The translations under genes and the position numbers were made by a program. A stretch of DNA of 64,000 nt, from the NCBI RefSeq assembly GCF_001712755.1, contig NZ_MDKC01000001.1, positions 434,001 through 498,000 on the forward strand, written 5' to 3'. Source of the stretch: Gottfriedia luciferensis. Its GTDB lineage: Bacteria > Bacillota > Bacilli > Bacillales > Bacillaceae_G. Positions 1-8,210 of the stretch are shown here, in pieces (within the stretch, counting starts at the first letter, position 1; each line of letters opens with the position of its first letter). The notes under the pieces were generated by a model. The model was not told where the DNA came from, made no database searches, and saw only the letters and a program-made list of their open reading frames with translations.

Positions 1-34
1 GAACAGCATATACGATAACAAGTTTTTTATCCAA
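1..34 (-). CDS. Start of an unidentified minus-strand gene, cut by the window edge
   Basis: A TTG at 34-32 opens a frame reading MDKKLVIVYAV before the window ends. It overlaps the stop codon of the glycosyltransferase gene by a few bases, the usual sign of translational coupling, and AAAGGA lies upstream as a possible ribosome site. Too little is visible to name a product. The coupling suggests a partner of the glycosyltransferase in polysaccharide synthesis, which is inference only. Confidence 0.35.
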   Translation of the reverse strand, partial: MDKKLVIVYAV

Positions 35-1397
35 CGTTCTTCATTCCTTTATCCTTTTCTAACTCATAAATTCTTCCGGATCGTGAAACTTTGTTCCAAT
101 CATTACGGTTTATAAAATAGGAAATAGTGCCAAATAGCACAAAAAACAATGTTACAAAACGATAGACAAATAAGTCTAAAATAATTGTAACCGTCAATCT
201 GATCTTTTCTTTGCCTTTAAATTTAACGCCATAATAATTAGCCAAATACATAGCAAATAGACTATAAATAAAATTTAAAGATACAACTCCAAGCAGATAG
301 AATAATAGTAGATTTTGAGCATTTCCTATATTTGTAAACAACATATAACCAAAATTAAAAAGCGTAAAATAGATAGCAACTGTACCTAATATAAAAGAAT
401 CGATTAGCATAAAGAAAGAAACGGTGCGAAATAAAAAGGTCTTTATAAGCATCGGAAAATAATAAATGACACAATCAATAAATGCCTTTTGCCAACGAAT
501 TCTCTGTTTAAATAAATCCTTCCACGTTTCTGGACACTCTGTATAGCATACAGCATTGGGTACAAAAACCATTCTCTTACCAGGATTTTTTAAAATGTAT
601 TGTTGGAATTTTAATGTAATGTCGATATCTTCACCTAAAGTCTTTCTATATCCACCAACTTTAAATAAAATCTTTCTATTAAAAACCCCGAATGCCCCGG
701 AAATAACGGATAGTGCATCGAATTTCGCAAGTGAAACTCGATTAATATAGAATCCTTTTATGAACTCAAAAATTTGAAATCGAATGACATGATTAACCGA
801 TAAAGTACGCTCGATATTTTTTTCATTAAATTGGACACCTTGAAGGGGGTGCACCATTCCTCCTGCTGCTAATACATCTGGATCTTGGAAAACTTCATTC
901 AAAACATGCAATGCGTCGTTTGCAAGAATACTATCTGCATCTAAAGTTACGACTAATTCATTTTTTGAATATTCGATTCCAGCGTTTAAAGCGTCATGTT
1001 TTCCACCATTTACTTTGTCAATTACGTAGACATTAGGGTAAATAGTCGATTTATAAAAGTTATTGATTTTATTACTCTTTAACTGATTTGATATTTTTCG
1101 CTCTTCTGGTGAAAGACGAAGAAGTTTATGCAAAATTTTCATGGTTTCATCTTGTGATCCATCGTTAATATAAATAACTTCTTTTGCTGAGTAATCTAAT
1201 CTATTAATACCTTTTATAGCTGTTTCAATAATGCTTTCTTCGTTAAAACATGGTATGAGTATGCTAATGCTTTTATTAGATCGTACAATGTTTTGTTTTC
1301 GTTTCTTACGATTATAAAAGATTGGAAGTGCATTAATCATATGTAATATTGGGAAGAAGGTACATAAGAAAAGGGTGAGTATTGTAACAAATTGCAT
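27..1397 (-). CDS. Membrane glycosyltransferase family 2, PgaC/hyaluronan-synthase-like
   Basis: Processive GT2 enzyme expected to transfer sugar from a nucleotide sugar to a growing extracellular polysaccharide at the membrane. The 456 residues show an N-terminal membrane helix (about 3-25), then a GT-A domain with INDGS (77-81), DADS (153-156), GED (255-257, the catalytic-base motif) and QRIRW (298-302, the acceptor-binding QxxRW motif of processive GT2 enzymes), followed by about four or five membrane helices. This is the layout of poly-N-acetylglucosamine synthase. A Lys/Asn-rich insertion at about 95-123 separates the UDP-binding and metal-binding parts. The gene overlaps the start of a further minus-strand gene at the window edge. 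The exact polymer cannot be told; confidence in the family is high. Confidence 0.88.
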   Translation of the reverse strand: MQFVTILTLFLCTFFPILHMINALPIFYNRKKRKQNIVRSNKSISILIPCFNEESIIETAIKGINRLDYSAKEVIYINDGSQDETMKILHKLLRLSPEERKISNQLKSNKINNFYKSTIYPNVYVIDKVNGGKHDALNAGIEYSKNELVVTLDADSILANDALHVLNEVFQDPDVLAAGGMVHPLQGVQFNEKNIERTLSVNHVIRFQIFEFIKGFYINRVSLAKFDALSVISGAFGVFNRKILFKVGGYRKTLGEDIDITLKFQQYILKNPGKRMVFVPNAVCYTECPETWKDLFKQRIRWQKAFIDCVIYYFPMLIKTFLFRTVSFFMLIDSFILGTVAIYFTLFNFGYMLFTNIGNAQNLLLFYLLGVVSLNFIYSLFAMYLANYYGVKFKGKEKIRLTVTIILDLFVYRFVTLFFVLFGTISYFINRNDWNKVSRSGRIYELEKDKGMKNVG

Positions 1398-1830
1398 AAT
1401 TAAATCTCCTTAAAACTTGTATTGTTATGAAAGATAATAATCAATTAGACATAACAAAATTAGATTTCTACTTCGATTATTTTAACGAGATTTTGGTTTA
1501 TTTAATATGTTATTTTTTGAACAATTTATTTCAAAATGAATACTAACAATACAAATATTAAAATGTTTTATATATGAGAGGAAATTTCACATACCGTATT
1601 AAGTTTAGAATTAAATTAAGATACTTGAATTGATAGAAAAAGAAGGGGGGTATTGCTTAAAATTGCACTAATCTCTAAATGGGGGATTATTATTATGAAG
1701 GTGACATCGTTTTTAAAATGTATTTCCTTGTAGTGTATGACAAAAAACATCTATCATCTAGAAAATTGGTTATATGTATCAATGGATTAAAGAGAATTAA
1801 AACCAATACAAGAAATTAATTAAGATAATA
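1398..1830. other. Gene-free AT-rich stretch upstream of the glycosyltransferase
   Basis: No credible gene. It should carry the promoter of the minus-strand glycosyltransferase, but I cannot pick one with confidence. A 12-codon frame at 1695-1733 (MKVTSFLKCISL) follows a GGGGG run, which is too weak to call. A 20-base string at 1581-1600 resembles strings at 5446-5465 and 5539-5559. Confidence 0.5.
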
Positions 1831-1873
1831 AACAAAACAGCCGAAAACCTAAATTTGATTCAGCTGTTTTGTT
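1831..1873 (-). terminator. Terminator of the nucleoside transporter gene
   Basis: Perfect 11-bp inverted repeat, AACAAAACAGC with GCTGTTTTGTT, about 30 bases past the stop of the minus-strand nupC-like gene. On the minus strand it ends in a T-rich run. Confidence 0.7.
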
Positions 1874-1900
1874 ATACGTTATTTTAAATGAATATAAGTA

Positions 1901-3079
1901 TTATCTAACAAATAATCCTACAATTGTTCCTGTTAAAACTGAACCTAGCGTAGCAACTAATAATACTTTTAATCCAAATTTTGCAAAAAGCTCCGATTGT
2001 TTTTTATCAATTGCAGCAATTGCACCATATATAATACCAATGGATGAAAAGTTAGCAAATGATACTAAGAATGATGACACAATCGCAACAGTTTTTGTTG
2101 ATAAATTAGGAATGATTTTTTGGAAATCAAGCATTGCGACAAACTCATTTGCAGCGACTTTTGTACCCATAATTGATCCGGAACGTACTAATTCATCTGT
2201 TGGTATACCCATGATAAAAGCAACAGGTGCAAAAACATATCCTAAAATTTCAGTAAATGTCATTCCGATAATCGAATTGAATACGAAATTAATCATTGCA
2301 AGTAAACCAATGTAGGTTATTAACATTGCACCTACAATTAAGGCAACTTTACCACCATCAAGTGCACCGTTACCGATGGCTTCAAATAATGACTTTTCTT
2401 TAATCATTTCTTTGACATTAATATCTTCATCTTGTTCTGATGTAACAGGACATGCCATTGAAGAAAGAATTAAACCAGAGAACACGTTGATCGGTAGTGC
2501 AACTAGTACATATTCAGGGGGAATCATTTGCATATATGCACCTAAGATCGAACAAGATACCGCAACTAACGAAGATGTAACGACAACAAATAATCGGTTA
2601 GGTGTTAGTTTATGTAATTCAGTTTTAACAGAAAGAATTGCTGTTGTATCACCGAATACCATACTATTTACAGCAACGAATGACTCAATCTTTGGTAATC
2701 CTGTAACTTTTGCAACTGCACCACCGATATATTTAATTGCTAATGGTAGTATTCTTGTGTAAGTCAAAATTGATAATAATGAAGATACGAATATGATCAT
2801 CATTAAAACATTAATCCAGAAATAACCCTTTGTCGATAAATCACCGAATACAAACGAAATACCTTCATTACCAAAAGATAATACTTTATTAAAGAAGGAG
2901 ACGATCTTTTGTAAAACTGTTCTTCCAATTGAGGTTTTTAGCATAAACCAAGCTAAAATCAATTGAACCACTAACATGATGGCAACAGCTTTATAGTTAA
3001 TGTGCTTTTTATCATTAGACATTAGCCAACAAATAATAAGTATCAAGATAATGCCAATGATTGCGAAAATATATGACAT
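1901..3079 (-). CDS. nupC: NupC-type concentrative nucleoside transporter
   Basis: Proton- or sodium-coupled nucleoside importer of the CNT family in the cytoplasmic membrane. The 392 residues match the bacterial family length. It has the N-terminal helices, the FGNEGISFVFGDL segment typical of NupC proteins, the gate region around SMVFGDTTAIL, and the conserved C-terminal ANFSSIG segment. It stands alone on the minus strand with its own terminator. The upstream 100 bases show a clear GGAGG ribosome site but no purine-riboswitch core. A nucleoside importer fits the purine catabolism operon at 8.2-13.6 kb, though the two are not linked as an operon. Ion coupling and base preference are not visible. 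Confidence 0.9.
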   Translation of the reverse strand: MSYIFAIIGIILILIICWLMSNDKKHINYKAVAIMLVVQLILAWFMLKTSIGRTVLQKIVSFFNKVLSFGNEGISFVFGDLSTKGYFWINVLMMIIFVSSLLSILTYTRILPLAIKYIGGAVAKVTGLPKIESFVAVNSMVFGDTTAILSVKTELHKLTPNRLFVVVTSSLVAVSCSILGAYMQMIPPEYVLVALPINVFSGLILSSMACPVTSEQDEDINVKEMIKEKSLFEAIGNGALDGGKVALIVGAMLITYIGLLAMINFVFNSIIGMTFTEILGYVFAPVAFIMGIPTDELVRSGSIMGTKVAANEFVAMLDFQKIIPNLSTKTVAIVSSFLVSFANFSSIGIIYGAIAAIDKKQSELFAKFGLKVLLVATLGSVLTGTIVGLFVR

Positions 3080-3179
3080 TTATTTTCCTCCAAACTACAA
3101 AATCGTAGAATAATTTCTAATTTGCAATCTTATTGTTTCCAATCAATATAAAAATATCATTAAATAAAGTAAGGTTTAT

Positions 3180-3335
3180 TTATATAAATAGCTGAACTAA
3201 TTTCATGCCACCCCACACCCCTATAATCCCACAAATTGCTGAAAATACAGGTGGTGCCGGAATTGGTAATTTAATGAGAGTAAATACAACTCCAACAATT
3301 AAACCTGCGATTAAGCTCATAATTATTTCATGCAT
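3180..3335 (-). CDS. XapX domain small membrane protein
   Basis: A 51-residue protein of two membrane helices with the XapX signature KLPIPAPP followed by FSAICGIIGVWGG. Function of the family is unknown; members often sit near transporters or purine genes. I start at the ATG at 3335 because an AAAGGAG ribosome site lies just upstream of it; a longer frame beginning at 3362 would place that site inside the coding region. It lies upstream of the nucleoside transporter on the same strand with a 100-base gap, so co-transcription is possible. Confidence 0.8.
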   Translation of the reverse strand: MHEIIMSLIAGLIVGVVFTLIKLPIPAPPVFSAICGIIGVWGGMKLVQLFI

Positions 3336-3591
3336 ATTTACAAACTCCTTTTTGTTCAACACTTTTTTTGTATTACGATTGATACATAATTAACTGATGA
3401 TAGCTAATCTTCTCTGTTAATAGGGTATTATCCCCAAAATTCAAAGCTAATACAAATTACTCCACTAAAGTAAACTTTTTTTCAAAACCAATGGTTGGTA
3501 GGTAAAAAGAATGTTATTAAAGAATATATTTGTAAAGGAAATTTTAAATCTTGATCACTTAGAATGTTTTCAAGTTGAAAGGGGCTTATGA

Positions 3592-4206
3592 ATGAAACAA
3601 TCGCTGTTGAAAGAAATTCATGATTTTACTTTATTTGGAGAACATGCAGATCATTTTGAATACTTAGCAAGTGGAAAAGATGGTAATGTTTACGCTAGAG
3701 ACAATTATGTAATAAAAGTATTTAAGGAAGATGGAAAAAGTCGAGATGACGGAATGAAACTTCACCTACTCGAGCGTAGTATATACTATCCAAAAGTTCA
3801 TACATTTACGAATGATTTTATGGTCTGTGATCGAATATTTGGGGAAACTTTTTATCAATTAGATGGAAACAGTAAAAAATTACGTAAACAATATGAAACA
3901 GAAATTAATCAAGCGATCTTTGATGCTCAAAATGCGGGTTTAAATGCATTCGACTTACATAATCATAATTTAATGTTATCAAATGATGGCGAAGTACGAA
4001 TTGTTGACGTCGGACGATTTTCTCTTGAAGAAGAAACTCTCCAGCTAGGCATTTTTAAATCTATATTTGGAAGTTCCCATCGACGTAACCGAAAACATAA
4101 AAGACGTCATGACCACTCATCGTCAAGGCATCATTACAGACATTCTTCATCCTCTAGACGCCACCATCGTAGACATTCAAGTTCATATAGCTCTCACTCT
4201 TCGTAA
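3592..4206 (+). CDS. Minimal Ser/Thr kinase-like protein with basic His/Arg/Ser tail
   Basis: A short protein-kinase-fold protein resembling the putative kinase YrzF of B. subtilis. Visible kinase features: glycine loop GKDGNV (28-33), lysine of IKV (K42), catalytic loop DLHNHNLM (121-128, with Asp and Asn in place) and DVGRF (139-143) in the DFG position. The core is only about 155 residues, so most of the C-lobe is missing, as in RIO/lipopolysaccharide-kinase-like small kinases. Residues 162-204 form a tail almost wholly of Arg, His, Lys and Ser, which should be disordered, strongly cationic and possibly metal- or nucleic-acid-binding; it also carries many phosphorylatable serines. Activity is plausible but unproven. 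A hairpin begins 2 bases after the stop. Confidence 0.75.
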   Translation: MKQSLLKEIHDFTLFGEHADHFEYLASGKDGNVYARDNYVIKVFKEDGKSRDDGMKLHLLERSIYYPKVHTFTNDFMVCDRIFGETFYQLDGNSKKLRKQYETEINQAIFDAQNAGLNAFDLHNHNLMLSNDGEVRIVDVGRFSLEEETLQLGIFKSIFGSSHRRNRKHKRRHDHSSSRHHYRHSSSSRRHHRRHSSSYSSHSS

Positions 4207-4208
4207 AT

Positions 4209-4240
4209 AAAATCCAGTTTTCTACGTAAAGGTGGATTTT
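4209..4240 (+). terminator. Left terminator hairpin flanking repeat copy 1
   Basis: AAAATCCA pairs with TGGATTTT around a TTTCTACG-containing loop, directly after the kinase-like gene. Its relative at 4754-4786 shares the stem and the TTTCTAC loop. Confidence 0.7.
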
Positions 4241-4242
4241 CA

Positions 4243-4753
4243 GAGTGTTGAAATATAAAATGGTCAAAAGAGAAATCGGACATTAAATGAACAGTTATTT
4301 TATGATGAAATTATTGATGAATGTTTTAAGAATGGAATATGTTAATATGTTTGACCATTTTCATGATTCCAATAACTCTAATGATGATTTTTTCAGAAGT
4401 TAAATTATGAGCTAATTTTTAGAAAAACAATTTAAATATTGATTAGTTTGATTAATGTTCGATATTAATTGACCTACAAGCAGATTAATATACTACAGTT
4501 AGGTTACTCTAAGTAAAGGCAATTTGATTATGGTTTATTGTAGACTTTTTTTGATTGAATAAGTTGATTGGAACTAAAGGGGTGCTCGACTCCTATGGGA
4601 TTAGCGGGAAGGCTGAGACCCCACAGGCTTGCCGAGGAGGCTAAAGAATCTCGCCCCAGGGAAAGCGAGCATCCTGTAGTGGAAATCAACATCACTCTAC
4701 TCCTTTTACGAAAATTTGGTATTTTAATTGACAAGGTTGTTTTTCATCAGCGT
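4243..4753 (+). repeat. Terminator-flanked interspersed repeat, copy 1 (MITE-like)
   Basis: About 511 bp with no real gene. The ends are imperfect inverted repeats (GAGTGTTGAAA on the left; ACGCTGATGAAAAA reading inward from the right). An AT-rich left arm of ~320 bp contains the inverted pair AAAATGGTCAAA / TTTGACCATTTT. It leads to a GC-rich core at 4563-4690 bounded by GTTGATTGGA and GGAAATCAAC, which are near-complementary. The core can form several stems (for example GGCTGAGACC with GAGGCT and AATCTCGCCCC). Frames of ~68 codons on both strands in the core are by-products of its base composition. Similar cores are, from general knowledge, scattered through many Bacillus genomes. Confidence 0.85.
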
Positions 4754-4786
4754 AAAAATCCACCTTTCTACTAAGGTGGATTTTTT
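4754..4786 (+). terminator. Right terminator hairpin flanking repeat copy 1
   Basis: AAAAATCCACCTT pairs with AAGGTGGATTTTTT around TCTACT. It is a strong intrinsic terminator shape and looks like the intact version of the hairpin at 4209-4240 on the other side of the repeat. Confidence 0.75.
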
Positions 4787-4856
4787 GTCAATTGCATAAG
4801 TTAATACTGAATGGAAAAACTAACCAATAATATTAATTGTATTATTGGAGGGCAAA

Positions 4857-5378
4857 ATGTATAAATCAATCGTATCGTTTATGCTTTTAATAGTTCTTGG
4901 TTTTTCCTTCGATCATTTTATGGTGGCCGAGGCAAGTGTATTTACAAAAGAAATGCTAAAAAAAGAAATCGAGAATTATGGAGAAAAAGTAACTAACAAA
5001 ATCCCAGCATCCTATAGTAAGGAAGATGCGCTAAAAAAAGGAGATATATTAATAATAGGAAGAACAACTAACCATAATGTACGGATTCAAAAATTTATTA
5101 ATAATGTAAAAAATAAGAAGCCTGACTTTATTCGATTTGTTGAATTTACTTCAAAGGGTGATCCAGTGATTACCGAATACCAATATAATGGAAAATTAAT
5201 CTACTATCGATTTGATAGTTCAAGGGATCGAACAGACCGATATCGAAAAGGTACATTTGCGATGAGTAAATTTGTTACAGGACCAAAAGTATTAGAAGAC
5301 TATTGCCAAAAGTTGGTCGTAAATTCAAATACTTCATATTTAACAAATTGTTATCATTTTGATAAGGTGGAATTTTAA
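4857..5378 (+). CDS. Small secreted protein, DUF4362-like
   Basis: A 173-residue exported protein. An N-terminal hydrophobic segment (about 3-27, ending near VAEA) is a signal peptide, followed by a mature domain with the pattern YSKEDALKKGD, FINNVKNKKPDFIR, TSKGDPVITEYQYNGKLIYY and DSSRDR, which I recognise as the DUF4362 family of Bacillus lipoprotein/secreted proteins. There is no lipobox cysteine, so it is probably released or loosely wall-bound. Two cysteines near the C-terminus (in DYCQK and TNCYH) could pair. I start at the ATG at 4857 because GGAGGG lies 5-10 bases upstream; a TTG at 4845 would put that site inside the gene. Function unknown. Confidence 0.7.
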   Translation: MYKSIVSFMLLIVLGFSFDHFMVAEASVFTKEMLKKEIENYGEKVTNKIPASYSKEDALKKGDILIIGRTTNHNVRIQKFINNVKNKKPDFIRFVEFTSKGDPVITEYQYNGKLIYYRFDSSRDRTDRYRKGTFAMSKFVTGPKVLEDYCQKLVVNSNTSYLTNCYHFDKVEF

Positions 5379-5389
5379 TTTTAAATTTA

Positions 5390-5421
5390 AAAAAACGTCG
5401 GTTAAAAAATCGGCGTTTTTT
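5390..5421 (+). terminator. Intrinsic terminator
   Basis: AAAAAACGtCG pairs with CGgCGTTTTTT just after the DUF4362-like gene. Confidence 0.75.
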
Positions 5422-5696
5422 GTGCTTTAGTTCATAATAGTAAATGAAATTTCATTCACCGTATTTTATATACAAAAGAATTTTACAACTTTAAATTTAA
5501 GATTATTAATAAAACTGAATCAACAGCAATTCATTCGCGAAAATTTCACGTATCGTAATATATTCCTAAAATTATTTCTTTTAACGATAAGATGGACAAA
5601 AAGTTCCAAACTAAACTATAATTTTGACATATAACTAATAAAACAACCACTGTGTAAATCTGGAAATAAAAAAGATTCACCAAAGGAGTAAATAAA
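5422..5696. other. Gene-free leader before the unknown lysine-rich protein
   Basis: AT-rich with no gene. It holds two related strings, at 5446-5465 and 5539-5559, of the form GAAATTTCA..CCGTATT. They also resemble one at 1581-1600. An AAAGGAG ribosome site lies just before 5697. Confidence 0.45.
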
Positions 5697-6440
5697 ATGA
5701 CAGAAAATATAGTTCAAAATGAGAAAACTGAGTTAATAAAATACATACCTCCAAAAGGAGAATTTACAAGATTTTTGTCTGATGAGGATTATTTAGAAAA
5801 AGGAAGAACTTGGGGTTTATTTAATAAAAATCCAAAACATGATTTTTTATTCAAAGGTCAAGACTTTCAAGTAAATGTAAAGCTTGTTGGCTATGAAACT
5901 TATGGGGTTACAGATGAGTATCATACAATTATTATTGAATTTGAAGATGGCAATTTAACATGTATTCATCCTGCTTATTTAAAAGAAATGCAGTCCCCAA
6001 GTTTTAAGAAAGTATACACAGTTGGTGAAAGTGATACGAAGAACAGTGAAGAGAAGAAATCAGAATCAGAAACAGTAACAAAGTCAAAAGAAAGTACTTC
6101 TAAAGCTACTACAAAGAAAAAAGTAGAAAAGAAAGAGGAAGTTTTAATTACATTACCAACTGATAAATCACATTTTAACGGTACGATTAAAGAATTTAGT
6201 ACAAAATATAATCATTTTAATGATAGTGAAGAAGAGATTGTAATTTGGGAAAACGTGGCCGTCAAAGGAGATCAGGATTTAGTAATTGGAAATGCTTGGT
6301 GTTCATTAAGCAAAACTTTAAAAGCAGCTGAATTAGAAGTAGGTAAATCTTATCAATTTGATGGGAAAGTAGTTGATAAGAAACTAAACAAAGAAGTTAA
6401 ATATAAACTAAATAACCCTTCAAAAGTTGTTGAGATTTAA
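5697..6440 (+). CDS. Unknown cytosolic two-domain protein with Lys/Glu/Ser linker
   Basis: A 247-residue protein with no signal or membrane segment. Residues 1-112 form a first domain (Gly/aromatic-rich, with a conserved-looking GRTWGLFNKNPKHDFLFKG segment). Residues 113-150 are a low-complexity linker of Lys, Glu, Ser and Thr. Residues 150-247 form a second beta-rich domain ending in ..LNNPSKVVEI, which could be OB-like. I do not recognise the family. The two-domain plus charged-linker architecture is common in DNA-associated or phage-derived helper proteins, but nothing phage-like surrounds it. It sits between two repeat copies and has its own terminator. Confidence 0.6.
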   Translation: MTENIVQNEKTELIKYIPPKGEFTRFLSDEDYLEKGRTWGLFNKNPKHDFLFKGQDFQVNVKLVGYETYGVTDEYHTIIIEFEDGNLTCIHPAYLKEMQSPSFKKVYTVGESDTKNSEEKKSESETVTKSKESTSKATTKKKVEKKEEVLITLPTDKSHFNGTIKEFSTKYNHFNDSEEEIVIWENVAVKGDQDLVIGNAWCSLSKTLKAAELEVGKSYQFDGKVVDKKLNKEVKYKLNNPSKVVEI

Positions 6441-6482
6441 ATTTAGATCAAGAATAGAAGTTTCAAATTTACTTGCGAATTG

Positions 6483-6512
6483 AAAAAAGCTAACTAGTTC
6501 AGTTAGCTTTTT
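6483..6512 (+). terminator. Left terminator hairpin flanking repeat copy 2
   Basis: AAAAAAGCTAACT pairs with AGTTAGCTTTTT. A diverged copy lies at 7012-7041 on the far side of the repeat. Confidence 0.75.
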
Positions 6513-6514
6513 AA

Positions 6515-7009
6515 GAGTGTTGTAATATAAAATTGTCAGTTGGGAAAACGAACTTTAAATGAACATTTATTTAAAGATGAAATTATCATTTTTGGATAAT
6601 CTATTTATAGTTTTAAATGTTAAACTGTTTTTCCACCATTTCTAGTAATGTTTTTTCATAGGTTAAAAATTTATGAGTTAATTTTATAGAAAAACAAATA
6701 CAATTGATTAGTTTAAATTAATTTCGATCTTAATTTACCTACAAACTGATTAATAAGCTTTTAAGTTACTAAAAGTAAAGGCTATTTGATTAAGTTTTTT
6801 TGTATACTTTTTTTGATGAATGAGTTGATTGGAACGGAGGGGTGCTCGACTCCTATGGGATATGCGGGAAGCCTGAGACCCCGCAGGCTCGCCGAGGAGG
6901 CTCAGGTCTCGCCCCATGGAAAGCGAGCATCCTGTAGTGGAAATCAACAACACCCTTCTCCTTTACGAAAATTTGGTAATTAATTGACAAAGTTATTATC
7001 CAACAGCGT
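6515..7009 (+). repeat. Terminator-flanked interspersed repeat, copy 2 (MITE-like)
   Basis: About 495 bp, same orientation and layout as copy 1: left end GAGTGTTG, AT-rich left arm, GC-rich core at 6824-6948 between GTTGATTGGA and GGAAATCAAC, then a short right arm ending CAACAGCGT. The core is closely similar to copy 1; the left arm is more diverged. Frames on both strands of the core are not credible genes. Confidence 0.85.
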
Positions 7010-7011
7010 GA

Positions 7012-7041
7012 AAGAAGCTAATAAATACAGTTAGTTTTTTT
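7012..7041 (+). terminator. Right terminator hairpin flanking repeat copy 2
   Basis: AAGAAGCTAAT pairs imperfectly with AGTTAGTTTTTTT. It matches the hairpin at 6483-6512 in stem and tail. Confidence 0.65.
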
Positions 7042-7250
7042 ATTTCTCAAATTTCATCTTTTATTATCAAATCTATGCTAAATGGTTACATGTTTTTGTT
7101 CTTTTAGACAAATAATTTAATAAAACACAATACCTATATATTTAGAGTATAATCCTGAAAATTGGTAATTTAAGTCTTGTATTACTACTTTTTACTAATC
7201 ATAAAAAGAAGTTTAGTATCTTAATACACTTATTTAAGGGGGCGTATTTG

Positions 7251-7994
7251 TTGAAAAGAAAAAAAATTGTAATAACATTTCTTACTTTTGCGTTAGCAGG
7301 TTCTTTGTTTTCAAATACAGCACTTGCAAAAGAAGATAAAGTTAATACTTATGAAAAGATTGATCTAGTTGGTCTTGGAGATTCCATAACATTTGGTTTC
7401 AATCTAGGCACTAATAATAATATACCATCAAACTATGCGTTCCCATTTCTAATTGGTGAAAACGCAAACTTTGAAGTTCGTGATTTAGGCGTTCCAGGTT
7501 GGACGACAGCTAATCTTTTACAAGCAATAAAATATGATATCAACTTCAGACAATCAATAAGACATGCAGACTATATTACTTTGGATATAGGAAATAATGA
7601 TTTGTTACATACTTTGAAAAAAAGTAATCATTTAGAACAACTTCCAGTTAAAATTGCTTCAATGATGCCAAAATTAACTGGAAATTTAAATGAAATAATT
7701 AAGGAAATTCGTGAACTTAGTGATGCTACGATTGTTTTGTACAATTTCTATAATCCATTTCAAGTAAATAATCAACCGATGCATAAACTTTCAAATCAAA
7801 TATTATCTCTCATCATTAATCCTAAAATTGCTAGCATTGCAGATAAATACAAAAATGTAAAAATAGCTGATGCTTTTTCTGCGTTTGATGAAAAACAAGC
7901 AACGTATGTTAGACAGGGAGATATACATCCAACTAAAGATGGACAAACTGTACTAGCTAATATTGGAAAGAACGCGCTAGGTATAAAAAAATAA
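7251..7994 (+). CDS. Secreted SGNH/GDSL-family hydrolase
   Basis: Extracellular esterase/lipase of the SGNH superfamily. A signal peptide (about residues 1-26, ending TALA) precedes the four blocks: I, GDSITFG with the nucleophile serine; II, LGVPGWTT with the oxyanion glycine; III, GNNDLL with the oxyanion asparagine; V, DIHPTKDG with the catalytic Asp and His. Length (about 247) fits single-domain members. Two adjacent TTG codons (7248, 7251) could start it. I prefer 7251 because GGGGG at 7238-7242 is then 8 bases away. Substrate is unknown; acyl or acetyl esters of lipids or cell-wall glycans are typical for the family. Confidence 0.85.
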   Translation: MKRKKIVITFLTFALAGSLFSNTALAKEDKVNTYEKIDLVGLGDSITFGFNLGTNNNIPSNYAFPFLIGENANFEVRDLGVPGWTTANLLQAIKYDINFRQSIRHADYITLDIGNNDLLHTLKKSNHLEQLPVKIASMMPKLTGNLNEIIKEIRELSDATIVLYNFYNPFQVNNQPMHKLSNQILSLIINPKIASIADKYKNVKIADAFSAFDEKQATYVRQGDIHPTKDGQTVLANIGKNALGIKK

Positions 7995-8044
7995 AAATTT
8001 TGTATTAAGTTTATATTTTTCAATTTAACTTACTTAAATTTATC

Positions 8045-8077
8045 GATTAACCATTGATTATGGTTAATCTTTTTTTA
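8045..8077 (+). terminator. Intrinsic terminator
   Basis: GATTAACCA pairs with TGGTTAATC and is followed by seven T, about 50 bases after the SGNH hydrolase gene. Confidence 0.8.
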
Positions 8078-8210
8078 TTGTAGTTATTATTTATGTTAAT
8101 TAATTTTGTATGGAGACATAACACATTCATCATAGAACTATATATTAATATTTACTAAAAAAATGCCGTTTGGATTATGAATCAGTGATTTTATATTTAG
8201 GAGTGATCTA

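Noticed and set aside
1695-1733. 12-codon frame behind a GGGGG run
   Set aside because: Too short and the spacing and composition are not convincing.
3080-3180. Purine riboswitch before the nucleoside transporter
   Set aside because: The region is too short and lacks the paired loops and conserved core of the purine aptamer.
4243-4753. Group II intron or complete insertion sequence, given the terminator location
   Set aside because: No reverse transcriptase or transposase frame and no domain V-like hairpin is visible in ~0.5 kb, so only a non-autonomous element is supportable.
4528-4774. Frames of 68 codons on both strands
   Set aside because: They lie in the GC-rich core of repeat copy 1, recur in the other copies because the DNA is conserved, and have no ribosome site or protein-like pattern.
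6750-6983. Frames of 65-67 codons on both strands
   Set aside because: Same cause in repeat copy 2.
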